Shown piece by piece: positions 49,591 through 59,972 of a stretch of 64,000 nt of DNA. How positions within the stretch are numbered: position 1 is the first letter of the stretch; each line of letters starts with the position of its first letter. The notes below the pieces were generated by a model. It saw only the letters and a list, made by a program, of their open reading frames with translations, did no database searches and was not told the DNA's origin. This stretch comes from Acidobacteria bacterium 28-9. Lineage in GTDB: Bacteria > Acidobacteriota > Blastocatellia > Pyrinomonadales > Pyrinomonadaceae. The position numbers were made by a program, and so were the translations under genes. The DNA is taken from NCBI GenBank assembly GCA_002050355.1, contig MWYY01000049.1, positions 1 to 64,000 of the forward strand, written 5' to 3'.

Positions 49591-52398
49591 ATGTGTAAAT
49601 CTCTACTGCTCGCTTTTATTTTGATGACAGCTTCGATTTTCGCACAAACGCCGCCGATTGAAGCGGGCGTTTCGCAAACCTTAGCTAAATGGCGCGCGGC
49701 GAATTATTCGGACGTGCGTTATAAGTTGAACGTCACGCTCGAAAAAGGCGCGCCGCTAATGAAAGGCGACATCGAGATTCGCGTTAAAATCAGCGAAGCG
49801 GGTGCAAAAAACGATTTGATTTTAGATTGGCGCACAACGCAGTTTCAGAACGATAAGGATAACCCTTTCGCCGATGTCGTCGCCGTCAACGACGCCGTAG
49901 AAATTTTGTTTTCGGTCGCCAACGAACACATCACGATTTCGAGAAACTTGCTGAAAGCGGGCGAAAACGTCATCAAAATCAAATTTGCGTCGCCGATAAA
50001 AACGAGCGGCAGCGCAATCACGCGCTATGTAGACAAGGAAGACGGCGCGGAATACGTCTATTCGCTGTTCGTGCCGTCGGACGCAAGCACGGCGTTTCCC
50101 GTGTTTGACCAGCCGGATTTGAAGGCTAAGTTTGGATTAACAATTAAGACCCCAACTACATGGAAAGCGATTTCGAATGGAAAAATTAAATCTTTCTCAA
50201 GCGCCATATATGAAAATTTCTTGCCCGATAAAATAGAAGCAACGACAGAAAATATTTATGTGTTTGAAGAAACACAGCCAATCAGTACTTACGTTTTCGC
50301 GTTTGCGGCGGGCGAATTTACAAGATTTGAGGAAAAGTCTGTTGATGAAAAAAGTTTTACTATTAATGACAGTGGAAATTTTGGCACGCAGGCAGGTACG
50401 TCAATCTATCTGCGCAAATCGCAAGCCGAAAAATTCAAACAGCACGCCGCCGAAACTTTTCGACTCAACCGCGAAGGCGTGAAATTTCTTGAAAGCTATT
50501 TCGATTACAAATTTCCGTTTCCGAAATACGACCTTGTTTTGATTCCCGAATTTCCGTTCGGCGGAATGGAACACGCCGGCGCGACGTTTTTAAGAGAAGA
50601 CCGCGTTATTTTTCCGACCGAGCCGACGAAAAACGATTATATTACGCGGGCAAACGTCATCTTTCACGAAGCCGCGCATCAATGGTTCGGCGACACGGTG
50701 ACGATGCGCTGGTTTGACGATTTGTGGCTCAAGGAAGGCTTTGCCGAGTTTATGGCGTATAAGACTCTGGAAAAGGTGATGCCCGAATACAATGCGTGGA
50801 AAATCTTTTACGAGCGCAACAAACAGCTTGCCTATCTGACCGATTCGACGCGCGGGACAACGCCGATTTATCAGGAAATCCCGAACCTCTCGGCGGCAAA
50901 ATCCGCTTACGGCAACATCGTCTATCGCAAAGCCCCGTCGTTTCTGCGCCAAGCCGAGTTTTACTTAGGCGAAGATAAATTCCAAACGGCAGTCCGCGCA
51001 TTTTTGAAGAAACACGAATTCGCCAACGCCGAATGGACGGATTTGGTGAAGGAATTTGAAACGGCAAGCAAGCAGGATTTGAAAGATTGGGCGAATGTTT
51101 GGGTAACGGAACGCGGAATGCCGGTTTTTAGAAGCGCCGAAGTTCCGCCTTACAAAACTATTTGGGGAAAATTGCGAAGCACGGGAGATTATTTTCTAAC
51201 ACAAAAACCAAGTCTTGAAAATTCAGCTTTTTGGAAAGAGAACACAAAAGTCTTGATTATTTACGAAGACGATTCAAGGCAAGTGAAGGATTTAAACGTT
51301 TCCCGCGCTTTTGAAGGACTTCAACTTTTGGACGGAAAAAAAGTTCAAATTCCAGGTGAAAAAGTAGTTCAAACTATTGAAGTTAAACGAAACTTGAAGA
51401 ATTTAGTAGGAATTAAAAACAAAGCGAGTTTTGTTTTCCCAAACTACCAAGATTACGGCTACGGCATCTTTCTGCTTGACGAGCGAAGCCGCGCTTACAT
51501 TCTCGAAAATATCCAAAACGAAAAAGACGATTTTCTCCGCACGATGATGTGGGGAAGTTTGTGGGACAGCGTGCGCGAAGCCGAACTCGCGCCGCGTGAT
51601 TACGTCGAACTCGTCATCAAAAACATCAATGTCGAAACCGACGAAAGCACGATTCAAACTCTGCTCAATCGCGTTTCAACCGCGATGAATTATTATTTGT
51701 CGGATGCGCAATCGAAAGAACTCGCGTCGCAAGTCGAAACGCTTTTGATTGATAAAATGCAAAACACGCCGACGCTCGGACAGCGAATCACGTTTTACCG
51801 TGCGTTGTTGAACGTCGCTTCAAGCGAGAAGGCAAGACAAACTTTAAAGGACATATTGAACGGCAAATTTGAGATTTCAAATTTCAAATTAAAAACTAAA
51901 GACAAATTCGACATCGTAACGCGCCTTTTGATTTTGAATGACACGGACGCAGCCCGGCTTTTAAGCGAACTCGAAAAAGCGGAAACATCCGACGAAGCGA
52001 AACGCTACGTTTACGCCGCAAAAGCCGGAATTGCGACAGCGGAAAACAAACAAAAGTTTTTTGCGGATTTTATCGGCAGCAAAGAAATCTCCGAAAGCTA
52101 TATCGAAACGGCGTTCGTGCCGTTTAATTCAATCAGACATAGCAATCTGACTTTGCCGTTTCTGGAAAAAGCATTGGCGGAATTGCCGAATCTCAAACGA
52201 ACGCGCAAAATCTTTTTCATCAACGGCTGGCTCGCGGCTTTTATCGGCGGGCAGAAAAGCGAACAGGCTCTGGCAATCGTCAATAAATTTTTGGGCGATA
52301 ACGCGAATCTCGATAAAGATTTGCGCTTTAAAATTTTGGAAGCGTCGGACGGTTTAGAGCGAAGCATAAAAATTCGCCAAAAGTTTGCCGGAAAGTAA
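49591..52398 (+). CDS. Secreted M1 family zinc aminopeptidase
   Basis: A 935-residue gluzincin that removes N-terminal residues from peptides, probably in the periplasm. The signal peptide (LLLAFILMTASIFAQ) is followed by a beta N-terminal domain, the exopeptidase motif GGMEHAG (324-330) and the zinc site H359-E-A-A-H363 with E382 (WLKEGFAEF). A long helical ERAP1-like C-terminal domain completes it. DNA encoding about 50110-50400 and 51160-51440 is more A+T-rich than the rest. Near 51870, repeated aaattt/gatttcaaattt words encode FEISNFKLKTKDK, possibly another small repeat insertion. Confidence 0.94.
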   Translation: MCKSLLLAFILMTASIFAQTPPIEAGVSQTLAKWRAANYSDVRYKLNVTLEKGAPLMKGDIEIRVKISEAGAKNDLILDWRTTQFQNDKDNPFADVVAVNDAVEILFSVANEHITISRNLLKAGENVIKIKFASPIKTSGSAITRYVDKEDGAEYVYSLFVPSDASTAFPVFDQPDLKAKFGLTIKTPTTWKAISNGKIKSFSSAIYENFLPDKIEATTENIYVFEETQPISTYVFAFAAGEFTRFEEKSVDEKSFTINDSGNFGTQAGTSIYLRKSQAEKFKQHAAETFRLNREGVKFLESYFDYKFPFPKYDLVLIPEFPFGGMEHAGATFLREDRVIFPTEPTKNDYITRANVIFHEAAHQWFGDTVTMRWFDDLWLKEGFAEFMAYKTLEKVMPEYNAWKIFYERNKQLAYLTDSTRGTTPIYQEIPNLSAAKSAYGNIVYRKAPSFLRQAEFYLGEDKFQTAVRAFLKKHEFANAEWTDLVKEFETASKQDLKDWANVWVTERGMPVFRSAEVPPYKTIWGKLRSTGDYFLTQKPSLENSAFWKENTKVLIIYEDDSRQVKDLNVSRAFEGLQLLDGKKVQIPGEKVVQTIEVKRNLKNLVGIKNKASFVFPNYQDYGYGIFLLDERSRAYILENIQNEKDDFLRTMMWGSLWDSVREAELAPRDYVELVIKNINVETDESTIQTLLNRVSTAMNYYLSDAQSKELASQVETLLIDKMQNTPTLGQRITFYRALLNVASSEKARQTLKDILNGKFEISNFKLKTKDKFDIVTRLLILNDTDAARLLSELEKAETSDEAKRYVYAAKAGIATAENKQKFFADFIGSKEISESYIETAFVPFNSIRHSNLTLPFLEKALAELPNLKRTRKIFFINGWLAAFIGGQKSEQALAIVNKFLGDNANLDKDLRFKILEASDGLERSIKIRQKFAGK

Positions 52399-52410
52399 AA
52401 TCAAAAGTTT

Positions 52411-53637
52411 ATGAATTCAACGACAAACATATTGTTGACGGCGGCGGGCGCGACTTTGCTTTTATTTGTTTTTTACGACATTTACTCGACAATTTTGCGG
52501 GCGACCAAGCGGCAGGGTTTTATCAGCGAATTCTTAAATCGCGGTCTGTGGCGGATTGCAACACGGGTTACGTGCCGTCTTGACCGTCGCTGGCGGCACC
52601 GAGTTCTGACATCAGTCGGACCGCTTTTGATGCCGCTGCTGATAGCCCTTATAGTTTCGATGCTGATAACCGGATTTGCGCTCATTTATCTGCCGCGAAT
52701 TGAAACCGATTTCAACATCAGCGAAAGAGCGGGCGGCGACGCGATTATGCAAGCGTTTTATTTTAGCGGCGTTACGCTTTTGACCATCGGTTACGGCGAT
52801 ATGGTGCCGGTTTCCGGCGCGATGCGGCTTGCCGCGATGATTGAAGCCGCTTCCGGTTTGGCGATTATTTCGCTTTCAATAACTTATTTATTGTCGGTTT
52901 ATAATGCGTTGGAGCGAAAACGCGCCGTTGCGCTGACATTTTATCACCAAGCGCGACAAGGCGCGGACGTTTCCGGTTTTATTACAAATCATTTTGCGCG
53001 TGGACGTTTTTATAGTTTGACGGAAACTTTGCGGCAGTCAACGCGCGATTTGGACGAGCTGCTCGAATCGCATCTCGAACATTCGGTAATTCATTATTTT
53101 CATCCGCTCGAAGTTTACAAAGGTTTGCCTCGCGCTCTTTTTATCGTGCTGGAAGCAACCGCGATTCTAAACGCGCACGTTGACGAAAAAGAATACGTCG
53201 AAGCCGGCGACCACCCGGACGTTCTGATAGCCAGCGACAGCGCGCGGCACGTTCTCGCCGAACTTGTTACGACGCTCAAACTCGGAGAACGCGCAAATGA
53301 ACCGTTTGAACCGGAAGCCAAAACGCTTCGGCGGAGGCACAATTCTTTTAGCCGCGCGATGGGACGTTTGCGAAAAGCTAAAATCAAAACTCGCAATGAC
53401 TTTGAAATGACTTTTGACGAATATTCGACAGACCGCGATTTGTGGGAAAAACAGCTTTTTCATTTAGCCGATTTTCTCGGCTACGATTGGGACGAAGTAA
53501 CCGGCGACCGAAGCCTCGAAGACGCGACCGACGACGAAGTTGCCGAACGCCACGAACATTTGACCGCCGAAAATCAGTCGGAAGCGTCGCCTTCAACCGA
53601 AGCCGAAACGCGAGAACAAATCCGAACCGATTCGTAG
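52411..53637 (+). CDS. Two-helix potassium channel-like protein with cytoplasmic domain
   Basis: A 408-residue protein. An N-terminal membrane segment (about 6-26) precedes a pair of helices around the selectivity filter LLTIGYGDMVPVSG (TIGYGD at 125-130), so this is an ion channel of the Ion_trans_2 type. The cytoplasmic C-terminus of about 230 residues is helical and charged and is not an obvious RCK domain. It starts 12 nt after the aminopeptidase gene and is probably cotranscribed. It is the second potassium-type channel in the window. Confidence 0.85.
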   Translation: MNSTTNILLTAAGATLLLFVFYDIYSTILRATKRQGFISEFLNRGLWRIATRVTCRLDRRWRHRVLTSVGPLLMPLLIALIVSMLITGFALIYLPRIETDFNISERAGGDAIMQAFYFSGVTLLTIGYGDMVPVSGAMRLAAMIEAASGLAIISLSITYLLSVYNALERKRAVALTFYHQARQGADVSGFITNHFARGRFYSLTETLRQSTRDLDELLESHLEHSVIHYFHPLEVYKGLPRALFIVLEATAILNAHVDEKEYVEAGDHPDVLIASDSARHVLAELVTTLKLGERANEPFEPEAKTLRRRHNSFSRAMGRLRKAKIKTRNDFEMTFDEYSTDRDLWEKQLFHLADFLGYDWDEVTGDRSLEDATDDEVAERHEHLTAENQSEASPSTEAETREQIRTDS

Positions 53638-53700
53638 ATTTACCTTTTCGCACGATAAAATCATAGCCTAAAACTTGCAAAAATTACCGTTAGCTCAATC

Positions 53701-53755
53701 TTGACAAAAAAGTAATGATTTGCGATTCTAAATAGTGAAAGGTTTTAATTAAAAC
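53701..53755 (+). promoter_or_regulatory. Candidate promoter and operator of the SUF cluster
   Basis: A consensus -35 TTGACA (53701) is followed after 17-19 nt by a weak -10 within gattctaaat. Downstream is the perfect 14-nt palindrome gttttaattaaaac (53742-53755). TTGAC followed by an A+T-rich spacer and GTA also resembles Rrf2/IscR-type sites. The Rrf2 gene begins 76 nt downstream of the -35 start, so autoregulation is plausible. Confidence 0.45.
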
Positions 53756-53776
53756 GAAGGAACGCTTCTCGAGTTT

Positions 53777-54262
53777 ATGAAAATATCCGCCCAGGAAGAA
53801 TACGGTTTGCGATGTCTCGTGCAGCTTGCGACGCTCGAAGCGAGCGAAAGTTTAACGCTGCCGCAGATTGCCGAGCGCGAAGGAATCTCGCAGGCAAACG
53901 CCGGAAAATTGATGTGGCTTTTAAACAAAGCCGGTTTCGTACAGGCGACGCGCGGAACAAAAGGCGGTTACGTTTTATCGCGCCCAGCGAGCGAAATACA
54001 TTTAAACGAAGTCATCAAAATTTTAGATGCCGACGAAATCGGCAATCATTGTGAAAGTTACACAGGCGTTTTGGATTCGTGTGTTCACAAAGGCGATTGC
54101 GGTATTCGTCCCGTTATTGTCGGTCTTCACGAAATTGTGCAAGAAGCGTTATCGCAGATTACTTTAGCTCAATTAGTCGGCGACGAAGCGAAAGTTGACG
54201 CGACATTTCACCAAATCAAAAAGTTTGAGCGCAAACTCGGACAGGAAAATTTAAGACATTAA
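53777..54262 (+). CDS. Rrf2-family Fe-S cluster regulator (IscR/SufR-like)
   Basis: A 161-residue DNA-binding repressor. The N-terminal winged helix has EEYGLRCLVQLATLEASESL and ISQANAGKLMWLLNKAGFV with the wing RGTKGGYVLSRP. Three cysteines, C92, C102 and C108 (C-x9-C-x5-C), can bind an Fe-S cluster; the spacing differs from IscR (C-x5-C-x5-C), as in SufR-like members. It heads the SUF cluster, 21 nt before sufB, and probably controls it by cluster occupancy. Confidence 0.9.
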   Translation: MKISAQEEYGLRCLVQLATLEASESLTLPQIAEREGISQANAGKLMWLLNKAGFVQATRGTKGGYVLSRPASEIHLNEVIKILDADEIGNHCESYTGVLDSCVHKGDCGIRPVIVGLHEIVQEALSQITLAQLVGDEAKVDATFHQIKKFERKLGQENLRH

Positions 54263-54283
54263 TCATTAAATTATAATAATATT

Positions 54284-55723
54284 ATGAGTACGGCTGTTGA
54301 ATTACTAACAAACAGAGAATATAAATACGGTTTCACGACCGACATCGAAACGGAAACGATTGCAAAGGGTTTATCGGAAGACACGGTTCGCCTTATTTCA
54401 CGAAAGAAAAACGAGCCGGAATGGTTATTGAATTTTCGCCTGAAAGCGTATCGTCATTGGCTGACGATGAAACAGCCTGACAACTGGGCGAATTTTGATT
54501 ATCCGAACATTGATTTTCAAAACATCAGTTATTATTCCGCGCCGAAACAGAAAGTAAAAAAACAAAGTCTCGACGAAGTTGACCCGGAACTTATCCGAAC
54601 TTTCGAGAAACTCGGCATTCCGATTACCGAACAAAAAATGCTGGCAAACGTCGCCGTTGACGCCGTGTTCGATTCGGTTTCGGTGGCGACGACTTATAAG
54701 AAAAAATTGCTTGAAGCGGGCGTGATTTTCTGCTCGTTCACCGAAGCGGTTGCCGATTATCCCGAACTGATTCAAAAATATCTCGGCTCGGTCGTGCCGT
54801 CTTCGGATAATTATTACGCGGCTCTGAACGCGGCGGTTTTCTCGGACGGTTCATTCGTTTTTATTCCGAAAGGCGTGCGCTGTCCGATGGAATTGTCCAC
54901 TTATTTTCGCATCAACACGCAGGACTCGGGACAGTTTGAACGCACGTTAATTGTCGCCGAAGAAGGCGGTTATGTCGCATATAACGAAGGCTGCACCGCG
55001 CCGCAGTTTGACACGAATCAATTACACGCGGCGGTCGTCGAACTCGTCGCGTTGGACGACGCGGAAATCAAATATTCGACCGTCCAAAATTGGTATGCGG
55101 GCGATGAAAACGGGAAAGGGGGAATTTACAATTTCGTTACAAAACGCGGCGCGTGTCGCGGTCGCAATTCAAAAATTTCGTGGACGCAGGTTGAAACCGG
55201 AAGCGCGATTACTTGGAAATATCCGAGCGTGATTTTGCAGGGCGACAATTCGATTGGCGAATTTTATTCGGTCGCGTTGACCAACAACGCGCAAGTTGCC
55301 GACACCGGAACGAAGATGATTCATCTCGGTAAAAACACGCGCAGCACGATTATCTCGAAAGGAATTTCCGCCGGAAAATCAAACAATTCGTATCGCGGGC
55401 TTGTGAAAGTAATGCCGAAAGCCGAAGGCGCGAGAAATTATACGCAGTGCGATTCGATGCTCATCGGGCAAACATGCGAGGCGAACACTTTTCCGTATAT
55501 CGAAGTGATGAACGCCAGCGCGCGCGTCGAACACGAAGCGACGACATCGAAAATCAGCGAAGAACAATTGTTTTATCTCCAACAGCGCGGGCTTTCGCAG
55601 GAAGATTCGGTGTCGTTGATTATCAACGGTTTTTGTAAAGAAGTTTTCAAAGAATTGCCGATGGAATACGCCGTCGAAGCGCAGAAACTTCTCGGCTTGA
55701 AATTGGAAGGTAGCGTCGGTTAA
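54284..55723 (+). CDS. sufB: Fe-S cluster scaffold protein SufB
   Basis: Core of the SufBCD complex, on which new Fe-S clusters form. It has 479 residues. [20 protein letters not shown] opens the protein; [20 protein letters not shown] and [20 protein letters not shown] are strongly conserved parts of the beta-helix and C-terminal helical end. Cysteines are present in [19 protein letters not shown]. Genes for the partners SufC and SufD are 2 kb downstream, separated by four inserted genes. Confidence 0.96.
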   Translation: MSTAVELLTNREYKYGFTTDIETETIAKGLSEDTVRLISRKKNEPEWLLNFRLKAYRHWLTMKQPDNWANFDYPNIDFQNISYYSAPKQKVKKQSLDEVDPELIRTFEKLGIPITEQKMLANVAVDAVFDSVSVATTYKKKLLEAGVIFCSFTEAVADYPELIQKYLGSVVPSSDNYYAALNAAVFSDGSFVFIPKGVRCPMELSTYFRINTQDSGQFERTLIVAEEGGYVAYNEGCTAPQFDTNQLHAAVVELVALDDAEIKYSTVQNWYAGDENGKGGIYNFVTKRGACRGRNSKISWTQVETGSAITWKYPSVILQGDNSIGEFYSVALTNNAQVADTGTKMIHLGKNTRSTIISKGISAGKSNNSYRGLVKVMPKAEGARNYTQCDSMLIGQTCEANTFPYIEVMNASARVEHEATTSKISEEQLFYLQQRGLSQEDSVSLIINGFCKEVFKELPMEYAVEAQKLLGLKLEGSVG

Positions 55724-55734
55724 GGAGATTTATC

Positions 55735-56178
55735 GTGTCTTGGAAGTGGTTTGGCGTAAAAACATTAACTCGTTGGGAAGCCATCGGCAAGCCAAAATCC
55801 ATTGATGAAAATTTCGATGCAGACGCGACTTTGATTGAAGAAAGAGTTGTTTTGATTAAGGCACGAAGTTTTGATGAAGCTATAAGAAAAGGCGAGAAAG
55901 AAGCCAAAGGAAATTTATCAGAATATAAAAATTTTTACGGTCAAAAGATAAAACAAAGATATTTAGAGGTTTGCGATGCTTTTGAACTTTTTGATGAGCC
56001 TAATGAAAATGGCATAGAAGTTTTTTCTTTAATTGAAACAGTCAGCAAGAAAGTTAAAGATTCAGTACTTATTGAAAACAAATTTGGGAAAGATCAAAAT
56101 CCTGAATCTTTTGCCAAAAAAAGAGAAAAATTTTGGGGTGCCGAATTGCTTAACAAAGTGATAACGAAATTATCGTAA
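55735..56178 (+). CDS. DUF4288-like protein, A+T-rich
   Basis: A 147-residue protein with start GTG at 55735, supported by a strong Shine-Dalgarno (AAGGAGA). The pattern WKWFGVKTLTRWE, EERVVLIKARSFDEAIRKGE and RYLEVCDAFELFDEP fits DUF4288, whose function is unknown. The gene is more A+T-rich and uses different codons from sufB on its left, which suggests recent arrival. It breaks the sufB-sufC order. Confidence 0.7.
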   Translation: MSWKWFGVKTLTRWEAIGKPKSIDENFDADATLIEERVVLIKARSFDEAIRKGEKEAKGNLSEYKNFYGQKIKQRYLEVCDAFELFDEPNENGIEVFSLIETVSKKVKDSVLIENKFGKDQNPESFAKKREKFWGAELLNKVITKLS

Positions 56179-56190
56179 GAAAAGACTGAA

Positions 56191-56571
56191 GTGGGAAAAA
56201 TCAAACTGCCAAACACGCCTGAACCGAAAGGGCATTATTCGCCAGCCGTTGTGCATAACGGCTTGATTTTTGTGTCGGGGCAATTGCCGCGAAACGCGGT
56301 GACGGGCGAGGTCGAAACGGGAGCGATTGAAGCGCAGACAGAACTCGCTTTGCGGAACGTCGAACAGATTTTGCTGGAGGCTGGCAGCGATTTGAATCAC
56401 GTTTTGCAGATGATTATTTACGTTTCGGAGATGGAGCTTTGGGATAAGGTTAATGAAACTTACGCTTCGGTTTTGGGCGAACACAAGCCCGCGCGGGCAA
56501 TTGTTCCGGTCAATGATTTGCATTTTGGGACGAAGATTGAAATTCAAGCGATTGCGGCGGTGAAAGAATGA
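56191..56571 (+). CDS. RidA-family imine deaminase
   Basis: A 126-residue trimeric enzyme that hydrolyses reactive enamine/imine intermediates such as 2-aminoacrylate, protecting PLP enzymes. The start is GTG at 56191. The family motif HKPARAIVPVNDL contains the catalytic arginine R102, and E118 follows near the C-terminus. It overlaps the next gene (ATGA at 56568). Protection of PLP enzymes such as SufS would fit its position, but that is inference. Confidence 0.9.
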   Translation: MGKIKLPNTPEPKGHYSPAVVHNGLIFVSGQLPRNAVTGEVETGAIEAQTELALRNVEQILLEAGSDLNHVLQMIIYVSEMELWDKVNETYASVLGEHKPARAIVPVNDLHFGTKIEIQAIAAVKE

Positions 56572-57188
56572 AAATTGCGATTGTTATTTTTGATAAATTT
56601 ACGGACGTTGATTTGTGGTTGATGTGGGATTTGCTTAATCGTGTTCGCGTTCATGATTGGTCGGTGAAAATTTTGGGTGAAAAAGAGGCGCACGTTTCGG
56701 CGACGGGAATCTCCGTTGCAACGCACGGGCGAATTGAAGAAGCAACTGATGCAGATGCTGTTTTGTTTGTGAGCGGTCAAGGCACGCGGGCGAAGATGAT
56801 TGATAAAGACTGGCTATCGCGTTTTCGTTTGAATCCCGAAAAACAACTGATTGGCTCGATTTGTTCAGGCGCGTTGATTCTTGCGGCTTTAGATTTGCTC
56901 GAAGGAAAAACGGCGACAACATATCCGACATCGAAAGCCGCGCTTGAAAGTTTCGGCGTTGAAACAATCGAAAAAGCTTTCGTTCAAAACGGAAATGTCG
57001 CAACGGCAGGCGGTTGCCTGGCGCAGCAGTATTTGGTCGGTTGGGTAATTGAAAATTTAGCTGACGCGGAATGGAAAAATCTGATATTAAAATCAATTCA
57101 GCCGGTTGGCGAAGGTTTGTTTTTTGAAGACGCGGAAAATTTGACAAAACTTTACGCGCCGCCGGCGATGGCGAGCGCGAAAATATAA
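56568..57188 (+). CDS. DJ-1/PfpI family protein
   Basis: A 206-residue protein of the class I glutamine amidotransferase-like fold. IAIVIFDKFTDVDLWLMWD opens it; the nucleophile elbow is GSICSGALIL with C99, followed by TTYPTSKAALESFG. The overall pattern fits the isonitrile hydratase/YhbO-like side of the family; true activity is not assigned. It is translationally coupled to the RidA gene, and 3 nt separate it from the GNAT gene, so all three probably form one unit. Confidence 0.88.
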   Translation: MKIAIVIFDKFTDVDLWLMWDLLNRVRVHDWSVKILGEKEAHVSATGISVATHGRIEEATDADAVLFVSGQGTRAKMIDKDWLSRFRLNPEKQLIGSICSGALILAALDLLEGKTATTYPTSKAALESFGVETIEKAFVQNGNVATAGGCLAQQYLVGWVIENLADAEWKNLILKSIQPVGEGLFFEDAENLTKLYAPPAMASAKI

Positions 57189-57191
57189 ACG

Positions 57192-57635
57192 GTGAAATCG
57201 GATGTCGAAATAAGAATCGCTTCGCCTGACGAATCGGAGAAAATTGCCGAAGTGATGCGCGAGTCTTTCGCTGAATTTGAATCACTCTATACGCCCGAAG
57301 CGTTTGCCGTGACTATCTCCGACGCGGAGAAGATTCGTAAACGATTTGACGAAGGCGCAATTTGGGCGGCGTTGGAAAATGAAACGCTTGTCGGAACGGT
57401 TTCGACAGTTGCGGATAAAGAGCGGCTTTACATTCGCAGTATGGCGGTTTTACCGTCGGCGCAAGGCTCGGGAATTGGACGCAAGCTGCTCGAAGCGGTT
57501 GAACATTTCGCAGTTGAGGATGGATTCAAGAGCTTGTTTCTTTATACAACGTCTTATTCGTTGAGCGCGATAAGTCTTTACGAACAAAATGGATTCGAGC
57601 GCGGCGAAGAATCAGGCGCGGATGAATTTTTCTGA
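57192..57635 (+). CDS. GNAT N-acetyltransferase
   Basis: A 147-residue acetyltransferase starting at GTG 57192. The acetyl-CoA loop is [19 protein letters not shown] (motif A, Q-x-x-G-x-G/A), with [12 protein letters not shown] as motif B. The substrate is unknown. Its place after RidA and DJ-1 genes suggests a small-molecule repair or modification cassette. Confidence 0.88.
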   Translation: MKSDVEIRIASPDESEKIAEVMRESFAEFESLYTPEAFAVTISDAEKIRKRFDEGAIWAALENETLVGTVSTVADKERLYIRSMAVLPSAQGSGIGRKLLEAVEHFAVEDGFKSLFLYTTSYSLSAISLYEQNGFERGEESGADEFF

Positions 57636-57688
57636 ACGCCGGGTTTTACGATGGAAAAGAAATTAATTTAGACAGGAAATTTAGAAAA

Positions 57689-58441
57689 ATGTTATTGGAA
57701 ATCAAAAATTTACACGCCGGAATCGAAGACAGAGAGATTTTAAAAGGCTTGTCGCTGAACGTCAACAAAGGTGAAGTTCACGCGATTATGGGACCGAACG
57801 GCTCGGGCAAATCCACATTGGCGAAAGTTCTCGCCGGTCACCCTTCGTATGAAGTTTTGAGCGGCGAAGTCATTTACGAAGGCAAAAATCTTCTCGAATT
57901 AGAACCGGACGAGCGGGCGCGTGAGGGTGTTTTTCTCGCGTTTCAGTATCCGGTCGAAGTTCCCGGCGTGTCAAATTCGCAGTTTTTGCGACTCGCTTAT
58001 AACGAGAAGATGAAACATCTCGGCGAGGAAGAACTCGACCCGCTCGAATTTAATGATTTGCTCAAAGAGCGTGCAAAAATCGTCGAAATGGATTCGTCGT
58101 TTTTCAAACGTTCGGTCAACGAAGGTTTTTCGGGCGGCGAAAAAAAGCGCAACGAGATTTTGCAGATGGCTGTCTTGCAGCCAAAGCTCGCGGTTCTTGA
58201 TGAAACCGATTCCGGGCTTGACATAGACGCTTTGCGAATCGTTGCCGAAGGCGTGAATAAACTGCGAAATGCGGACAAAGCGATCATTCTCGTAACGCAT
58301 TATCAGAGGCTTTTGAATTACATCGAGCCGGATTTTGTCCACGTTCTGGCAGACGGTAAAATCGTTAAAGAAGGCGGCAAGGAACTCGCGCTCGAACTCG
58401 AAGAAAAAGGCTATGATTGGGTGAAAGCGGCGGGGAAATAG
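57689..58441 (+). CDS. sufC: Fe-S assembly ATPase SufC
   Basis: ABC-type ATPase that drives conformational change in SufBCD. It has 250 residues. Walker A is GPNGSGKST (35-43), the Q loop [14 protein letters not shown] is of SufC type, the signature is [12 protein letters not shown] and Walker B is [12 protein letters not shown]. Start ATG 57689. It is followed after 13 nt by sufD. Confidence 0.97.
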   Translation: MLLEIKNLHAGIEDREILKGLSLNVNKGEVHAIMGPNGSGKSTLAKVLAGHPSYEVLSGEVIYEGKNLLELEPDERAREGVFLAFQYPVEVPGVSNSQFLRLAYNEKMKHLGEEELDPLEFNDLLKERAKIVEMDSSFFKRSVNEGFSGGEKKRNEILQMAVLQPKLAVLDETDSGLDIDALRIVAEGVNKLRNADKAIILVTHYQRLLNYIEPDFVHVLADGKIVKEGGKELALELEEKGYDWVKAAGK

Positions 58442-58454
58442 TTTATACAAATAA

Positions 58455-59768
58455 ATGAATTTACAAACGGCGAAAGAAACAAATTACAGCCAGGCTTTTC
58501 GTGAAGTTTTAGCGCGCGAGCAAAATGATTGGCTCAAAAGCCTGCGGGAAAAGGCTTTTAAGGCTTTTACGGAAAAGGGATTTCCAACCGTTCGAGACGA
58601 AGAATGGAAATATACGAATCTTGCGGAACTTGTGCGCGAGGAATTTAAAACTTCGGAAAACGCACAGGTTGACGCGGAAAAAATCGGCGCGCTTTTTTCA
58701 AATACCGAAAGCGAAAATCGGGTTGTTTTTGTCAATGGCATTTTTAATGCAGAGTTGTCGAGTCTTTTCGCTTTACCGGAAAACGCGCAGGTTTCATCTT
58801 TAAATAAAGCACTCGATGATGAAAGATTCGGCGCGGTTGTCAAAGAAAATCTGGGAAAATTCGTCGGTGCGGAAACAAACGGTTTTACGGCTCTGAATAC
58901 AGCTTTTTTGAACGAAGGCATATTTATTTTCGTGCCGAAAAACTCGAAAATCGAAACGCCCATTCATCTGGCTTTTGTTGCCGACGGCGAAACGGCGAGT
59001 TTTCCGCACGTTCTATTTGTTGCCGAACGCGGAAGTGAAGCGACTTTAATTGAAAGTTATTTGCGAACGGGCGAAACAAGATATTTTACCGATTCAGTTG
59101 TCGAAATTGTTTTGGCGGACGACGCGAAGTTAAAGCATTTGCGCGTTCAGCGCGAAAGTCACGCGGCTTTTCACGTCGGCACGACGGCGGTTAGTTTGAG
59201 TCGCGCCAGCTTTTATGATTCGACGAATATCACGCTCGGCGCAAAACTTTCGCGGCACGATGTTAATGTAAAATTCAATGCCGAAGGCGCGGAATGCTTT
59301 GTTGACGGGCTTTATTTAGTTTCCGAATCGCAGCACACCGACACGCATTCGGTTATTGACCACCGATTGCCGAACTGCGTTTCGCATCAAACTTATAAAG
59401 GAATTGTTGACGGTAAAGCGCGCGCGGTTTTTAATGGAAAGGTGTTTGTCAGGGAAAACGCAAGCGGCACCGACGCGCAGCAATCAAATAAAAATCTGCT
59501 TCTTTCAAACGACGCGCGGGTTGACACCAAACCCCAATTGGAAATTTACAACGACGACGTGAAATGTGCGCACGGCGCAACGGTCGGGCAATTGGAAGAA
59601 GAAGAATTGTTTTATCTTTTGTCCCGCGGCTTGAGCGACACTTTGGCGCGCAACCTTTTGACTTACGGCTTTGCTGAGGAAATCGTAAATAAAATAGAAA
59701 TCGAATCAATAAAACGGCAATTGGACGAAGCGGTTTTGAATCGTCTGAACGCGAAATTGGAAATATAA
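58455..59768 (+). CDS. sufD: Fe-S assembly protein SufD
   Basis: Scaffold partner of SufB. It has 437 residues: an N-terminal helical part (ending TVRDEEWKYTNLAELV), a right-handed beta-helix, and a C-terminal helical end with KCAHGATVGQLEEEELFYLL and SRGLSDTLARNLLTYGFAEEI, the SufD signature. It would form SufBC2D with the neighbouring proteins. Confidence 0.96.
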   Translation: MNLQTAKETNYSQAFREVLAREQNDWLKSLREKAFKAFTEKGFPTVRDEEWKYTNLAELVREEFKTSENAQVDAEKIGALFSNTESENRVVFVNGIFNAELSSLFALPENAQVSSLNKALDDERFGAVVKENLGKFVGAETNGFTALNTAFLNEGIFIFVPKNSKIETPIHLAFVADGETASFPHVLFVAERGSEATLIESYLRTGETRYFTDSVVEIVLADDAKLKHLRVQRESHAAFHVGTTAVSLSRASFYDSTNITLGAKLSRHDVNVKFNAEGAECFVDGLYLVSESQHTDTHSVIDHRLPNCVSHQTYKGIVDGKARAVFNGKVFVRENASGTDAQQSNKNLLLSNDARVDTKPQLEIYNDDVKCAHGATVGQLEEEELFYLLSRGLSDTLARNLLTYGFAEEIVNKIEIESIKRQLDEAVLNRLNAKLEI

Positions 59769-59773
59769 AAACT

Positions 59774-59971
59774 ATGAGAACCAGAACAAACATTATTTTA
59801 GAAGAAAGCATTCTGAAAAAAATCGATATCATCGCGGGCGAAAAACAAAAACGCGCCGCTGTCATCGAAACTGCTTTGCGCGAATATATCGAACGCGAAG
59901 AAGCCAAGATGCCGCCAGTTGACCTTGACGCAGAAGTTGTCGGCGAAAAAGCCACAACTAGAAGCAGATGA
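59774..59971 (+). CDS. Ribbon-helix-helix (CopG-type) protein
   Basis: A 65-residue protein. [18 protein letters not shown] is the ribbon strand and first helix, followed by [17 protein letters not shown]. It probably binds DNA as a dimer, as in antitoxins and small repressors. It sits between sufD and sufS, ending 1 nt before the sufS start. No toxin gene is adjacent, so it may be an orphan antitoxin or a regulator. Confidence 0.8.
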   Translation: MRTRTNIILEESILKKIDIIAGEKQKRAAVIETALREYIEREEAKMPPVDLDAEVVGEKATTRSR

Positions 59972-59972
59972 T

